From contig CM065690.1 of the NCBI GenBank assembly GCA_017654935.2, positions 32,090,983-32,154,982 of the forward strand: a stretch of 64,000 nt of DNA, in the 5' to 3' direction. The notes below the pieces were generated by a model. It saw only the letters and a program-made list of their open reading frames with translations. It was not told where the DNA came from and ran no database searches. The stretch's first letter is position 1, and each line of letters opens with the position of its first letter. Positions 10,995-21,055 of the stretch are shown here, in pieces. This DNA is from Phymorhynchus buccinoides. Its lineage: Eukaryota; Mollusca; Gastropoda; Neogastropoda; Raphitomidae. The position numbers were made by a program, and so were the translations under genes.

Positions 10995-13900
10995 TAGCCA
11001 GCTAATCCCACAGTCACTCCACAATAGCCCTAGCCAGCTGGTCCCACAGTCACTCCACAATAGCCCTAGATAGCTGGTCCCACAATAGCCCTAGTCAGCT
11101 GTCCCACAGTCACAATGGTCCTAGCCAGCTGGTCCCACAGTCACTCCACAATAGCCATAGCCAGCTGGTCCCACAGTCACTCCACAATAGCCCTAGCCAG
11201 CTGGTCCCACAGTCACTCCACAATAGCCCTAGCCAGCTGGTCCCACAGTCACTCCACAATAGCCCTAGCCAGCTGGTCCCACAGTCACTCCACAATAGCC
11301 CTAGCCAGCTGGTCCCACAGTCACTCCACAATAGCCCTAGCCAGCTGGTCCCACAGTCACAAATGGCCCTAGCCAGCTGGTCCCACAGTCACTCCACAAT
11401 AGCCCTAGCCAGCTGGTCCCACAGTCACTCCACAATAGCCCTAGCCAGCTGGTCCCACAGTCACTCCACAATAGCCCTAGCCAGCTGTCCCACAGTCACA
11501 ATGGTCCTAGCCAGCTGGTCCCACAGTCACTCCACAATAGCCCTAGCCAGCTGGTCCCACAGTCACTCCACAATAGCCCTAGCCAGCTGGTCCCACAGTC
11601 ACTCCACAATAGCCCCAGTCAGCTGTCCCACAGTCACAATGGTCCTACCCAGCTGGTCCCACAGTCACTCCACAATAGTCTTAGCCAGATAGTCCCACAG
11701 TCACTCCACAAAAGCCTTAGCCAGCTGGTCCCACGGTCACTCCACAATAGGCCTACCTAGTCAGCTGATCCCACAGTCACTCCACAATAGCGCTAGCCAG
11801 CTGGTACCACAGTCACTCCACAATAGCCCTAGCCAGCTGGTCCCACAGTCACTCCACAATAGCCCTAGCCAGCTGGTCCCACAGTCACTCCACAATAGTC
11901 CTAGCCAGCTGGTCCCACAGTCACTCCACAATAGCCCTAGCCAGCTGGTCCTACAATAACCATAGTCAGCTGGTCCTACAGTCACTCCACAATAGCCCTA
12001 GCCAGCTGGTCCCACAGTCACTCCACAATAGCCCTAGCCAGCTGGTCCCACAGTCACAATGGTCCTAGCCAGCTGGTCCCACAGTCACTCCACAATAGCC
12101 CTAGCCAGCTGGTCCCACAGTCACTCCACAATAGCCCTAGCCAGCTGGTCCCACAGTCACTCCACAATAGCCCTAGCCAGCTGGTCCCACAGTCACAATA
12201 GTCCTAGCCAGCTGGTCCCACAGTCACTCCACAATAGTCTTAGCCAGATAGTCCCACAGTCACTCCACAAAAGCCTTAGCCAGCTGGTCCCACAGTCACT
12301 CCACAATAGGCCTACCTAGTCAGCTGATCCCACAGTCACTCCACAATAGCCCTAGCCAGCTGGTACCACAGTCACTCCACAATAGCCCTAGCCAGCTGGT
12401 CCCACAGTCACTCCACAATAGCCCTAGCCAGCTGGTCCCACAGTCACTCCACAATAGCCCTAGCCAGCTGGTCCCACAGTCACTCCACAATAGCCCTAGC
12501 CAGCTGGTCCCACAGTCACTCCACAATAGCCCTAGCCAGCTGGTCCCACAGTCACTCCACAATAGCCCTAGCCAGCTGGTCCCACAGTCACTCCACAATA
12601 GCCCTAGCCAGCTGGTCCCACAGTCACTCCACAATAGCCCTAGCCAGCTGGTCCCACAGTCACTCCACAATAGCCCTAGCCAGCTGGTCCCACAATAACC
12701 ATAGCTGGTCCCACAGTCACTCCACAATAGCCCTAGCCAGCTGGTCCCACAGTCACTCCACAATAGCCCTAGCCAGCTGGTCCCACAATAACCATAGCCA
12801 GCTGGTCCTACAGTCACTCCACAATAGCCCTAGCCAGCTGGTCCCACAGTCACTCCACAATAGCCCTAGCCAGCTGGTCCCACAGTCACTCCACAATAGC
12901 CCTAGCCAGCTGGTCCCACAGTCACTCCACAATAGCCCTAGCCAGCTGGTCCCACAGTCACTCCACAATAGCCCTAGCCAGCTGGTCCCACATTCACTCC
13001 ACAATAGCCCTAGCCAGCTGGTCCCACAGTCACTCCACAATAGCCCTAGCCAGCTGGTCCCACATTCACTCCACAATAGCCCTAGCCAGCTGGTCCCACA
13101 GTCACTCCACAATAGCCCTAGCCAGCTGGTCCCACAGTCACTCCACAATAGCCCTAGCCAGCTGGTCCCACAGTCACTCCACAATAGCCCTAGCCAGCTG
13201 GTCCCACAGTCACTCCACAATAGCACTAGCCAGCTGGTCCCACAGTCACTCCACAATAGCCATAGCCGGCTAGTCCCACAGTCACTCCACAATAGCCCTA
13301 GCCAGCTGGTCCCACAGTCACTCCACAATAGCCCTAGCCAGCTGGTCCCACAGTCACTCCACAATAGCCCTAGCCAGCTGGTCCCACAGTCACTCCACAA
13401 TAGCCCTAGCCAGCTGGTCCCACAGTCACTCCACAATAGCCCTAGCCAGCTGGTCCCACAGTCACTCCACAATAGCCCTAGCCAGCTGGTCCCACAGTCA
13501 CTCCACAATAGCCATAGCCGGCTAGTCCCACAGTCACTCCACAATGACCCTAGCCAGCTGGTCCCACAGTCACTCCACAATAGCCCTAGCCAGCTGGTCC
13601 CACAGTCACTCCACAATAGCCCTAGCCAGCTGGTCCCACAGTCACTCCACAATAGCCCTAGCCAGCTGGTCCCACATTCACTCCACAATAGCCCTAGCCA
13701 GCTGGTCCCACAGTCACTCCACAATAGCCCTAGCCAGCTGGTCCCACAGTCACTCCACAATAGCCCTAGCCAGCTGGTCCCACAATCCACAATAGCCCTA
13801 GCCAGCTGGTCCCACAGTCACTCCACAATAGCCCTAGCCAGCTGGTCCCACAGTCACTCCACAATAGCCCTAGCCAGCTAGTCCCACAGTCACTCCACAA

Positions 13901-14433
13901 TAGCCCTAGCCAGCTGGTCCCACAGTCACTCCACAATAGCCCTAGCCAGCTGGTCCCACAGTCACTCCACAATAGCCCTAGCCAGCTGGTCCCACAGTCA
14001 CTCCACAATAGCCCTAGCCAGCTGGTCCCACAGTCACTCCACAATAGCCCTAGCCAGCTGGTCCCACAGTCACTCCACAATAGCCCTAGCCAGCTGGTCC
14101 CACAGTCACTCCACAATAGCCCTATCCAGCTGGTCCCACAGTCACTCCACAATAGCCCTAGCCAGCTGGTCCCACAGTCACTCCAGCCCTAGCTAGCTGG
14201 TCCTACAGTCACTCCACAATAACCCGTAACCAGCACGCGATCCCACAATCACAAATATCCCTAGTCAGCTGGTCCCACAGTCACTCCACAATAGCCCTCC
14301 AGCTGGTCACACATTCACACCGCCGTTTGAGCTATCGAGCAATAGCCCTAGGCTCCCACAGTCACTCCACAATAGCCCTAGCCAGCTGGTCCCACAGTCA
14401 CTGCACAATAACCCTAGCCAGCTGGTCCCACAG
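10995..14433 (-). repeat. 36-bp minisatellite, about 95 copies, derived from the TIR 3' end and stop codon of TLR locus B
   Basis: The unit (plus strand: 'ccacagtcactccacaatag' then 'ccctagccagctggtc') is repeated with few changes for about 3.4 kb. It abuts the last TIR exon of locus B. On the minus strand the unit reads WDQLARAIVE-stop, the same codons that end the TIR reading frame at 14,434. The array would therefore form the 3' UTR of that transcript. Because 36 is a multiple of three, other frames stay open (minus GTSWLGLLWSDC repeats, up to 345 codons; plus STIALASWSHSH repeats); these are not considered genes. Some units are truncated, for example 'cccacaataaccatag' near 11,950, 12,690 and 12,785. 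Confidence 0.97.
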
Positions 14434-14697
14434 TCACTCCACAATAGCCCTAGCCAGCTGGTCCCACACGGGGTGGTTGACAGGGGCGTCCCTGGGCACG
14501 TGAAACACGCGTCGCTCGGAGTAGCGCCTCAGCAGTCTCTCCAGGGAGGCCATGGGGGGCAGGAGGTGGGGCTGCTCCATGAACACCACCAGCACGCGGT
14601 GAGGAAGACGGTCCGTGATGCTGTACTGAGCCTGGTGCACCGTGAAGCCGCAGGACCAGTCGTCGGCTGCGAAAGCCGGCGTCACCAGCAACAGCAC
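14434..14697 (-). CDS. TLR locus B: last exon, C-terminal half of the TIR domain
   Basis: Cytoplasmic signalling (TIR) domain, which recruits adaptors such as MyD88. It encodes 87 residues and a stop. It starts VLLLVTPAFAADDW, matching the TIR strand and loop that usually read 'ILVLSPAFLxSEWC'. It continues through RVLVVFMEQP and ends VWDQLARAIVE, which aligns with TIR box 3 ('FW..L..AL'). The acceptor is a good CCTGCCAG before 14,697. Phase 0 matches the donor at 16,648. The frame is intact, unlike the rest of locus B. Tandem repeats flank both sides: copies of its acceptor upstream, copies of its last codons plus stop downstream. Confidence 0.85.
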   Translation of the reverse strand: MLLLVTPAFAADDWSCGFTVHQAQYSITDRLPHRVLVVFMEQPHLLPPMASLERLLRRYSERRVFHVPRDAPVNHPVWDQLARAIVE

Positions 14698-15325
14698 CTG
14701 GCAGGAAAACCAAGGGTCATTATAGAACGTTCTCTAGTAACGGCACCTAGCAAGAAGACCAAGGGTCATATATAACGTTCACCAGTAACAGCACCTAGCA
14801 AGAAGACCAAGGGTCATACATAACGTTCACCAGTAACAGCACCTAGCAAGAAGACCAAGGGTCATACATAACGTTCACCAGTAACAGCACCTAGCAAGAA
14901 GACCAAGGGTCATACATAACGTTCACCAGTAACAGCACCCAGCAAGAAGACCAACGGTCATACATAACGTTCACCAGTAACAGCACCCAGCAAGAAGACC
15001 AACGGTGATACATAACGTTCACCAGTAACAGCACCCAGCAAGAAGACCAAGGGTCATACATAACGTTCACCAGTAACAGCACCTAGCAAGAAGACCAAGG
15101 GTCATACATAACGTTCACCAGTAACAGCACCCAGCAAGAAGACCAACGGTCATACATAACGTTCACCAGTAACAGCACCTAGCAAGAAGACCAAGGGTCA
15201 TACATAACGTTCACCAGTAACAGCACCTAGCAAGAAGACCAAGGGTCATACATAACGTTCACCAGTAACAGCACCTAGCAAGAAGACTAAGGGTCATGCA
15301 TAACGGTCACCACTAACAGCACCTA
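14698..15325 (-). repeat. 48-bp tandem array, about 13 copies, carrying the acceptor and first bases of the last TIR exon
   Basis: The unit (plus strand 'gtaacagcacctagcaagaa', 'gaccaagggtcatacataac', 'gttcacca') contains a version of the 3' splice site (minus: CTTCTTGCTAG) and about 17 nt of exon start (GTGCTGTTACTGGTGAAC). It sits in the intron just upstream of 14,697. Confidence 0.95.
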
Positions 15326-15639
15326 CTGTGTCCTTGTGACCGGGAGGACGTTAAGCATAAACTTTCATTAATCCTTCAGCACCTAATAAGATGACCAATG
15401 ATCATGTTTATCAGAAATAGACCTGGCGCAAAAACCTAGACTCAGATGGACGTTAACCAGAGTGATAGTGCCTGGCAAGAAAACCAAGACCCGTTGAAAA
15501 TGGTGAATATTACACAGCATCAGAATTAATAGAATGACTGAACATGCGCTCCTTTGGAAGAAGCTCGTACGTTTCTTCCTCCTTTGGTTCTTTGATTATT
15601 TAGTCCACGTGTGGCTTCAAACAGATTCAGCAACACATA

Positions 15640-16647
15640 GCTGTCCTATACTGTTAGCTGTCATTCGCACTGACCTTCAAGCTGTCCTCAATGAAGTCCA
15701 CGATGTTGTCCTATACTGTTAGCTCTCATTCTCACTGACCTTCCAGCTGTCCTCGATGAAGTTCACGATGTTGTCCTATACTGTTAGCTATCATTCTCAC
15801 TGACCTTCCAGCTGTCCTCGATGAAGACCACGATGTTGTCCTATACTGTTAGCTGTCATTCTCACTGACCAGCTGTCCTCAATGAAGTCCACGATGATGT
15901 CCTATACTGTTAGCTCTCATTCTCACTGACCAGCTGTCCTCAATGAAGTCCACGATGTTGTCCTATACTGTCAGCTCTCAATATCACTGACCTTCCAGCT
16001 GTCCTCGATGACGTCCACGATTCTTGTCTTATACCGTTAGCCCTCTCATTCTCACTGACCAGCCGTCCTTGATGAAGTCCCCGATGTTGTCCTATGCTGT
16101 TAGCTCTCATTCTCACTGACCTTCAACAGATGTCCTCAATGAAGTCCACGATGTTGTCCCTATGCTGCGTAACTGTCATTCTCACTGACCAGCTGTCCTG
16201 GATGAAGTCCACGATGTTGTCCTATACTGTTAGCTCTCATTCTCACTGACCTTCACAGCTGTCCTCGATGAAGATCCACGATGTTGTCCTATACTGTTAG
16301 CTGTCATTCTTCACTGACCTTACCAGCTGTCCTCAATGAAGTCCATGATGTTGTCCTATACTGTCAGCTCTCATTCTCACTGACCTTCCAGCTGTCCTCA
16401 ATGAAGTCCACGATGTTGTCCTATACTGTTAGATCTCATTCTCACTGACCTTCCAGCTGTCCTCAATGAAGTCCACACATGTTGTCCTATACTGTTAGCT
16501 CTCATTCTCACTGACCTTCCAGCTGTCCTCAATGAAGTCCACGATGTTGTCCTATACGCTGTTAGCTCTCATTCTCACTGACCTTCCAGCTGTCCTCAAT
16601 GAAGTCCACGGTGTTGTCTTATACTGTCAGCTCTCATTCTCACTGAC
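15640..16647 (-). repeat. About 65-bp tandem array, about 15 intronic copies, carrying the exon end and donor of the first TIR exon
   Basis: Each unit contains the minus-strand reading NIVDFIEDSWK (35 nt of exon), the GTCAGTGAG donor and about 30 nt of intron. The array follows the genuine exon end at 16,648 directly. Copies vary by small indels (extra bases near 16,145, 16,250, 16,310, 16,480). Confidence 0.93.
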
Positions 16648-17013
16648 CTTCCAGCTGTCCCTCAATGAAGTCCACGATGTTGTCAGCCTTCACGGAGAGC
16701 TCGGCATGAGCTCCTCATGGGTCCCTCAATCAGGAAGCGGATGCCGTGGGCCCTGCATGAGAGCTGGGGCAGTACTCAATGGTCACACAGTCACACGGGA
16801 AGGGAAAGGTCTCCTGTAGAGCCGTGGCCAGGTAGCGGGGCAGGCACAGTGCCAGGGGCCAGGAAGGCGTCAGCGTCAGCGTAAGCCAGGAACACGTCTC
16901 TGCGGAAGTACGTGCCTGGAGGGCATGCGCAGCCGCCGCACCAAGTTCCACACGTACTTGATGTGGGGATCCAGCTCCGAGACACCATGAAGTATGGTCA
17001 GCAGAGCCAGAAT
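16648..17013 (-). CDS. TLR locus B: juxtamembrane and N-terminal half of the TIR domain, frame disturbed
   Basis: A 366-nt exon (phase 0 at both ends) between the acceptor GCCGACAG (before 17,013) and the donor GTCAGTGAG (after 16,648). Minus-strand fragments read HIKYVWNLVRRLR (juxtamembrane), YFRRDVFLAYADADAF (TIR box 1, usually 'YDVFVSYS..D'), then HGIRFLI and KADNIVDFIE in other frames. At least three frame changes lie between them, although total exon length stays divisible by three. The following exon supplies the rest of the TIR. Either a decaying exon or a consensus error region; neighbouring sequence (15.6-18.4 kb) also looks indel-rich. No convincing 20-residue membrane helix is seen here, and the preceding ectodomain exon ends in phase 2, so at least one exon between them is unidentified. 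Confidence 0.65.
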
Positions 17014-17275
17014 CTGTCGGCGCACAACACAGATAGTAAAATACGGGTCAACCCATCTCTTTCCTGACCACTGTCCACAAACGCCGTGTTGGTGGTCAGC
17101 AGATCCAGAATCTGTCAGCACACACAACAGGTAGGACAATGGTCAACCCATCTGTGTCCTGACCACTGTCCACAAACACCATGAATGTGGTCAACAGAGC
17201 CAGAATCTGTCAGCACACACCTGGAGGTCAGGCCACGTGGGGTCAACCCATCTCTTTCCTCAACACTATCCACAA
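17014..17275 (-). repeat. About 90-bp tandem repeat, 3 copies including the real site, spanning the acceptor of the first TIR exon
   Basis: Copies near 17,000, 17,100 and 17,195 share 'tggtcagcagagccagaatc' (exon start plus AG), 'tgtcagcacacac' and 'ggtcaacccatctctttcct'. Copies 2 and 3 lie in the intron upstream of the exon. Confidence 0.85.
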
Positions 17276-18400
17276 AATTTCATTTGCGCAGAGGGTTTTT
17301 TCTCCATCCAACCCTCAACAACCATCAGGAAAATGTTTAATTTCTTTCCTCGAAATCTGGCAGAAGATTTGCGGATTCAGTTAAGCTTGTTTCATGTTTT
17401 CATTCTGTCTATCTGTTCTGATCTCTCTCTCTCTCCCTACTCTCTCTCTCTCTCTCCTCTCTCTCATCTCTCTCTATCTCTCTATCTCTCTCGTCTCCCT
17501 CTCCCCTCTCAGGAAGCTCATCCGTTCAGAGTCTCCGAGAGAGATGATCTAAGTAGTACAGCCGTTCTCTGAGAGTATCTCTCATCTGTGTCTCAGAGAG
17601 AGATCCTATCATCTAGGAGATCTCTCTCAGTAGGTCTGTCTGTCTGTATCTCTGTCTGTCTGTCTTTGTCTGTTAGGTCTGTCTCTGTCTGCGATTGTGC
17701 TGCCCGTCTTCTCTTATGTCTCTCTCTCTATTCTTTTCCTTGCTCTTCGATCTTAGATATACATTTCTTAGGTATTCGGTCCACGTAGTAAGAGTGCGAG
17801 CACTCTTACTATCTTCTAGGTATTAAGTACTTTATAGTATTACAGAGGCGTCTTTGTGAAATTTGGGTTGCTCCCAACTGGTTTAGGGTGTTTGAGTGAG
17901 TGTTTTGTCGTGTCGTGGTGCGGGCGATTGTTACAATTGTCCTAATTGCATGTAACGTGATAATGGGGCTTTCGCCTGTAGCTTACCGGCCAACCTTGTA
18001 TTCCTCATCTGTGACGTCCTGCCTAATGGGCGTTCGCCTAGGGAGGAAGGGACTGAGATGGAGCGGTCAGGAGGCGCGGCTGGGGACTGAGTGGCTATGG
18101 CCAGCAGGGGGGGAAGCTGTTTTCCAGTGCCTGCACCAGTAAGGCACCCAGGGGCCGGCAGAAAGGGCGGTTGCGAAAGCACCACCGTCGTGCGCACAAG
18201 GAAATGCCACTCAGCCAGGAGGCGTTGGGTGTTTCTCAGTCGCGGGAGCGTTCTAGAGGGGCACGTTATTGTTACGAGTGTAGGTGCCCTCGATGTCCAG
18301 CGTCACTGGTGAGTCCCAGAACCACAGTAGGAGAGTATGCAGGTAGAAGCAGATAAAGGACAGAACGTGAGCACAGCTAGCTAGTCGGTACGGCCAGGCT
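17276..18400. other. Presumed intron of TLR locus B with CT-rich stretches
   Basis: CT-rich simple sequence at about 17,420-17,740 is broken by many irregular bases, followed by unique sequence. An exon for the LRR C-terminal cap and membrane helix is expected between 17.0 and 18.87 kb, but I could not find one. Confidence 0.45.
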
Positions 18401-18534
18401 CCGTGGAGACTCAATAAGTTGGTATTCACCCGAGAGAGTTTGGAGAGAGAGATCTTTAGAGCCAGCCCTATACAAACCTGCGAAGTAGAGGAGGGTGAGA
18501 GCCCCCCCCCCTTTATTTGGAAACTATATTATCA

Positions 18535-18868
18535 TGAGTATCGCTTATCAGTTTTAAACTTCATTATGTTAAAAGCGAGGGCTGATAAGTGCAATGATAA
18601 TATTTTAGCACTTTCACGACCGCATATTATCTTCAAAATCAAGAATTTGTATTATGCCAATATCCCACAACGTTTTTTTTAAAACAGCCAGTTTTCATGT
18701 TGAAGAACTTGCTAAATTTCCGCTAGATTCTACTTTTTTTTAATTACTTCCCCCATACAGGCTTACTAAAAGGCAAACAAAACTCTGAATGAAAGTTATT
18801 ATAATTTCTTCTAAATCGTGATATGGTTTTAAATAACTCTGTATATACTGAGATTCATGACATTTTAC
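18535..18868 (-). other. Intron start conserved with TLR locus C
   Basis: Matches the sequence downstream of the locus C ectodomain exon (28,840-29,144) with scattered differences, showing that the duplication of B and C included intron sequence. The donor is GTAAAATG directly after 18,869. Confidence 0.75.
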
Positions 18869-20991
18869 CTGATTGGATGACGCACTGCCAGCGTATCCAA
18901 CGACGACCGTTCTGATAGATGGTCAAAGACGTGATGTCATTGTAGGAAAGAGCTCAATAATACTGTCAGGTTAGGGTGAAGGTCGGTGTTGACAGGCACA
19001 GAGGCTGAAAACTGTTGTAGGACAGGAGAAGGTTCTCGAGGTTTTCCTGGCTAGGCAGGCTGGCCCGTTCTATTTCCAGAAGCCAGTTCCGTGAGAGGTC
19101 CAGAGTTTCCAGTCTGGTCAGCTCCTTCAACAGACGATGTGTTCGTGTCCGTATGTCGGCCACAGTCAAGTGTGAGTTGGACAGGTACAGATGTTTCAAC
19201 GAAGGCAGATGGTCGAACAGGTTGTCGCTGATTTTATCGCAGTAGTTACCGCTGAGGTCTAAGGTCTCCAGAGAGTCCAGACCGACCACTGTGGTCATGC
19301 AATGAGAAAGAGCACCGTAAGACAGGTCTAGGACCTGAAGGCTGTCTGCAGACACGAAGTATACAACAGACGGCGGAGGGTTAAAAAAGGAAGAAGATGA
19401 TGAGAAATTCATGTACCTTAGTTTGGGTGGTATAGAGACAGCTGGCAGGAATCCATCCTGTGGTTTCTCACTTCCACGATTTCCGCAGTCCAAAGCTTCG
19501 CTCAGGATGCATGCAGAATTCTTCAGAGAGTACACGTTTTGTTCCTGGAGCAGAAAAGTTGTCAGATTTGTGTACAGAAGAGAGAATGTTGAACAGAGCC
19601 AGATGCGTCCCCTGTGATATGATTCTCTGAAACATCAATTTGTGCTCAATACATCGAGCAAACAATGTGTCCGCTGTTAGAGCCACTGCATGTACTGTCC
19701 ACCTCTGTAAATGAGACATGGCCAGACTGAAGCGGGACGGACGCCAACCCCCCATGTTCTGAGATACTTCATGTTTTTTTGTTGCGAATGAGGTCTAGTA
19801 GTCGTTGGGCGGATGCCTACCGCATTTAGCGTAAGATGATTGCTTCCATTGATTGCCGCCTTGTAGACCGTACAGAGACAACAGAGCAAAGCTAGGCTTC
19901 AGAAAAACATTGTTTCTGAGATTTAGGGTTATCAGGTTGGGCAACTCACAAAAAGCACAGATGTCTATGAATACCACCGGGCAAGACTGAACCACAAGTG
20001 TCTCCAACGAAGAGTTCTTAAAACCAGTGAATGTTTCATTACTGAGTATGTGAGCCTGGCAGTTGTGACGCAAGTCCAGAGTCTTGATGGACGTCATTTT
20101 GGCAAAGTCTTCACCAAAGTACACGTGAAAACAGGAATCGATAGAAAACGTTTTAACGGACACAAGATCATTGAACACACCGTCTGGATAGCCATTGCCA
20201 TCTTTGCTATTAAAAACGAGTGAAAAGGTCTCCACAGACTCTAATGGAGCGAACACTCCACGAGGCAAAGACACATGTTCGAACTGTAACTGGTTGTAGT
20301 CCAGGTTGATTTCAGTCAGCATGTTCAGCCCAGCAAAAGCCAGAGGCTCTAGCCTGGCCAAGAGGTTGTGGCCGACGTTGAGGTAATTGAGGCTGGTCAG
20401 CTCCATAAAGGTGTGATTTTCTAATGTCTCCAAACGGTTCTCACTTAGGTCCAGGGAGGTCAGATGTCCCAGACCACGGAATGCTCCAGTAGAGAGTGAG
20501 GTCAAGTTGTTGCTCTGCAGGTTCAGGGTCAACAGTGAAGGGAGCCCACGGAAGGCGGCATCTGCCAGCCTCGTGAGGTGGTTGTGGTGGAGATCCAGGG
20601 AGGTCAAAGCTGACAGGTTACCGAAGGATTCTTCTTTGACAGTCCTCAGCAGGTTGTACCCCATGTCCAAACTCTGCATGGCCTCGGCCCCTCGTAGATT
20701 GGTCTGGTTGAGATGTGTGATGACGTTGTGACTGACGTCCATGTGCCGCACGTGGTAAAGAAACAGCGGAGGAAGGTCTGGGAGGTGAGGTAGCTGGCTG
20801 TGGCTCCAGTCCAGCCATACTGCATCACCAGGGGAAAGGTCAGGCAATGAGGTCGGAGAATCGCCCGAGCAGTACACGTGCACCCCGTCGGACTGAGGCA
20901 GGACAGAGCAGGCCCTGGTCAGGACAGAGCTGATACAGCACAAGGTGAGGACTGGAAGGATTGGAAGGCTGAGCGACAGCATGGTGGACAC
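18869..20991 (-). pseudogene. TLR locus B: LRR ectodomain exon with several frameshifts
   Basis: Paralog of locus C. The exon starts after CTGTTGCAG at 20,991, with ATG at 20,982 and signal peptide MLSLSLPILPVLTLCC. LRRs read in frame to about 19,850, where the frame is lost (QWKQSSYAKCGRHPPNDY-stop at 19,795). Compared with locus C I count at least four small indels between 19,550 and 19,860 and more between 18,910 and 18,965. In between, the original frame returns from about 19,535 to 18,966 (MYSLKNSACILSEALDCGN...). As written it would encode a truncated, secreted LRR protein. Alternative: consensus errors rather than true decay, since nearby exons show the same type of disturbance. Family assignment is certain; functional status is open. 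Confidence 0.8.
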
Positions 20992-21055
20992 CTGCAACAG
21001 ATAATAAACTGTGCAGCATAGATCAAGAACGGACAACAGCACACACAGACCCACA

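Noticed and set aside
12753..13790. 345-codon minus frame of GTSWLGLLWSDC repeats
   Set aside because: It is an off-frame reading of the 36-bp array, whose unit length is a multiple of three. The original frame has a stop in every unit.
10995..14433. CRISPR-like repeat array
   Set aside because: Units are directly adjacent without unique spacers, and the host is an animal.
17931..18356. Missing LRRCT/membrane exon of TLR locus B
   Set aside because: I looked for a cysteine cap followed by a hydrophobic helix on the minus strand between 17.0 and 18.87 kb and found none convincing.
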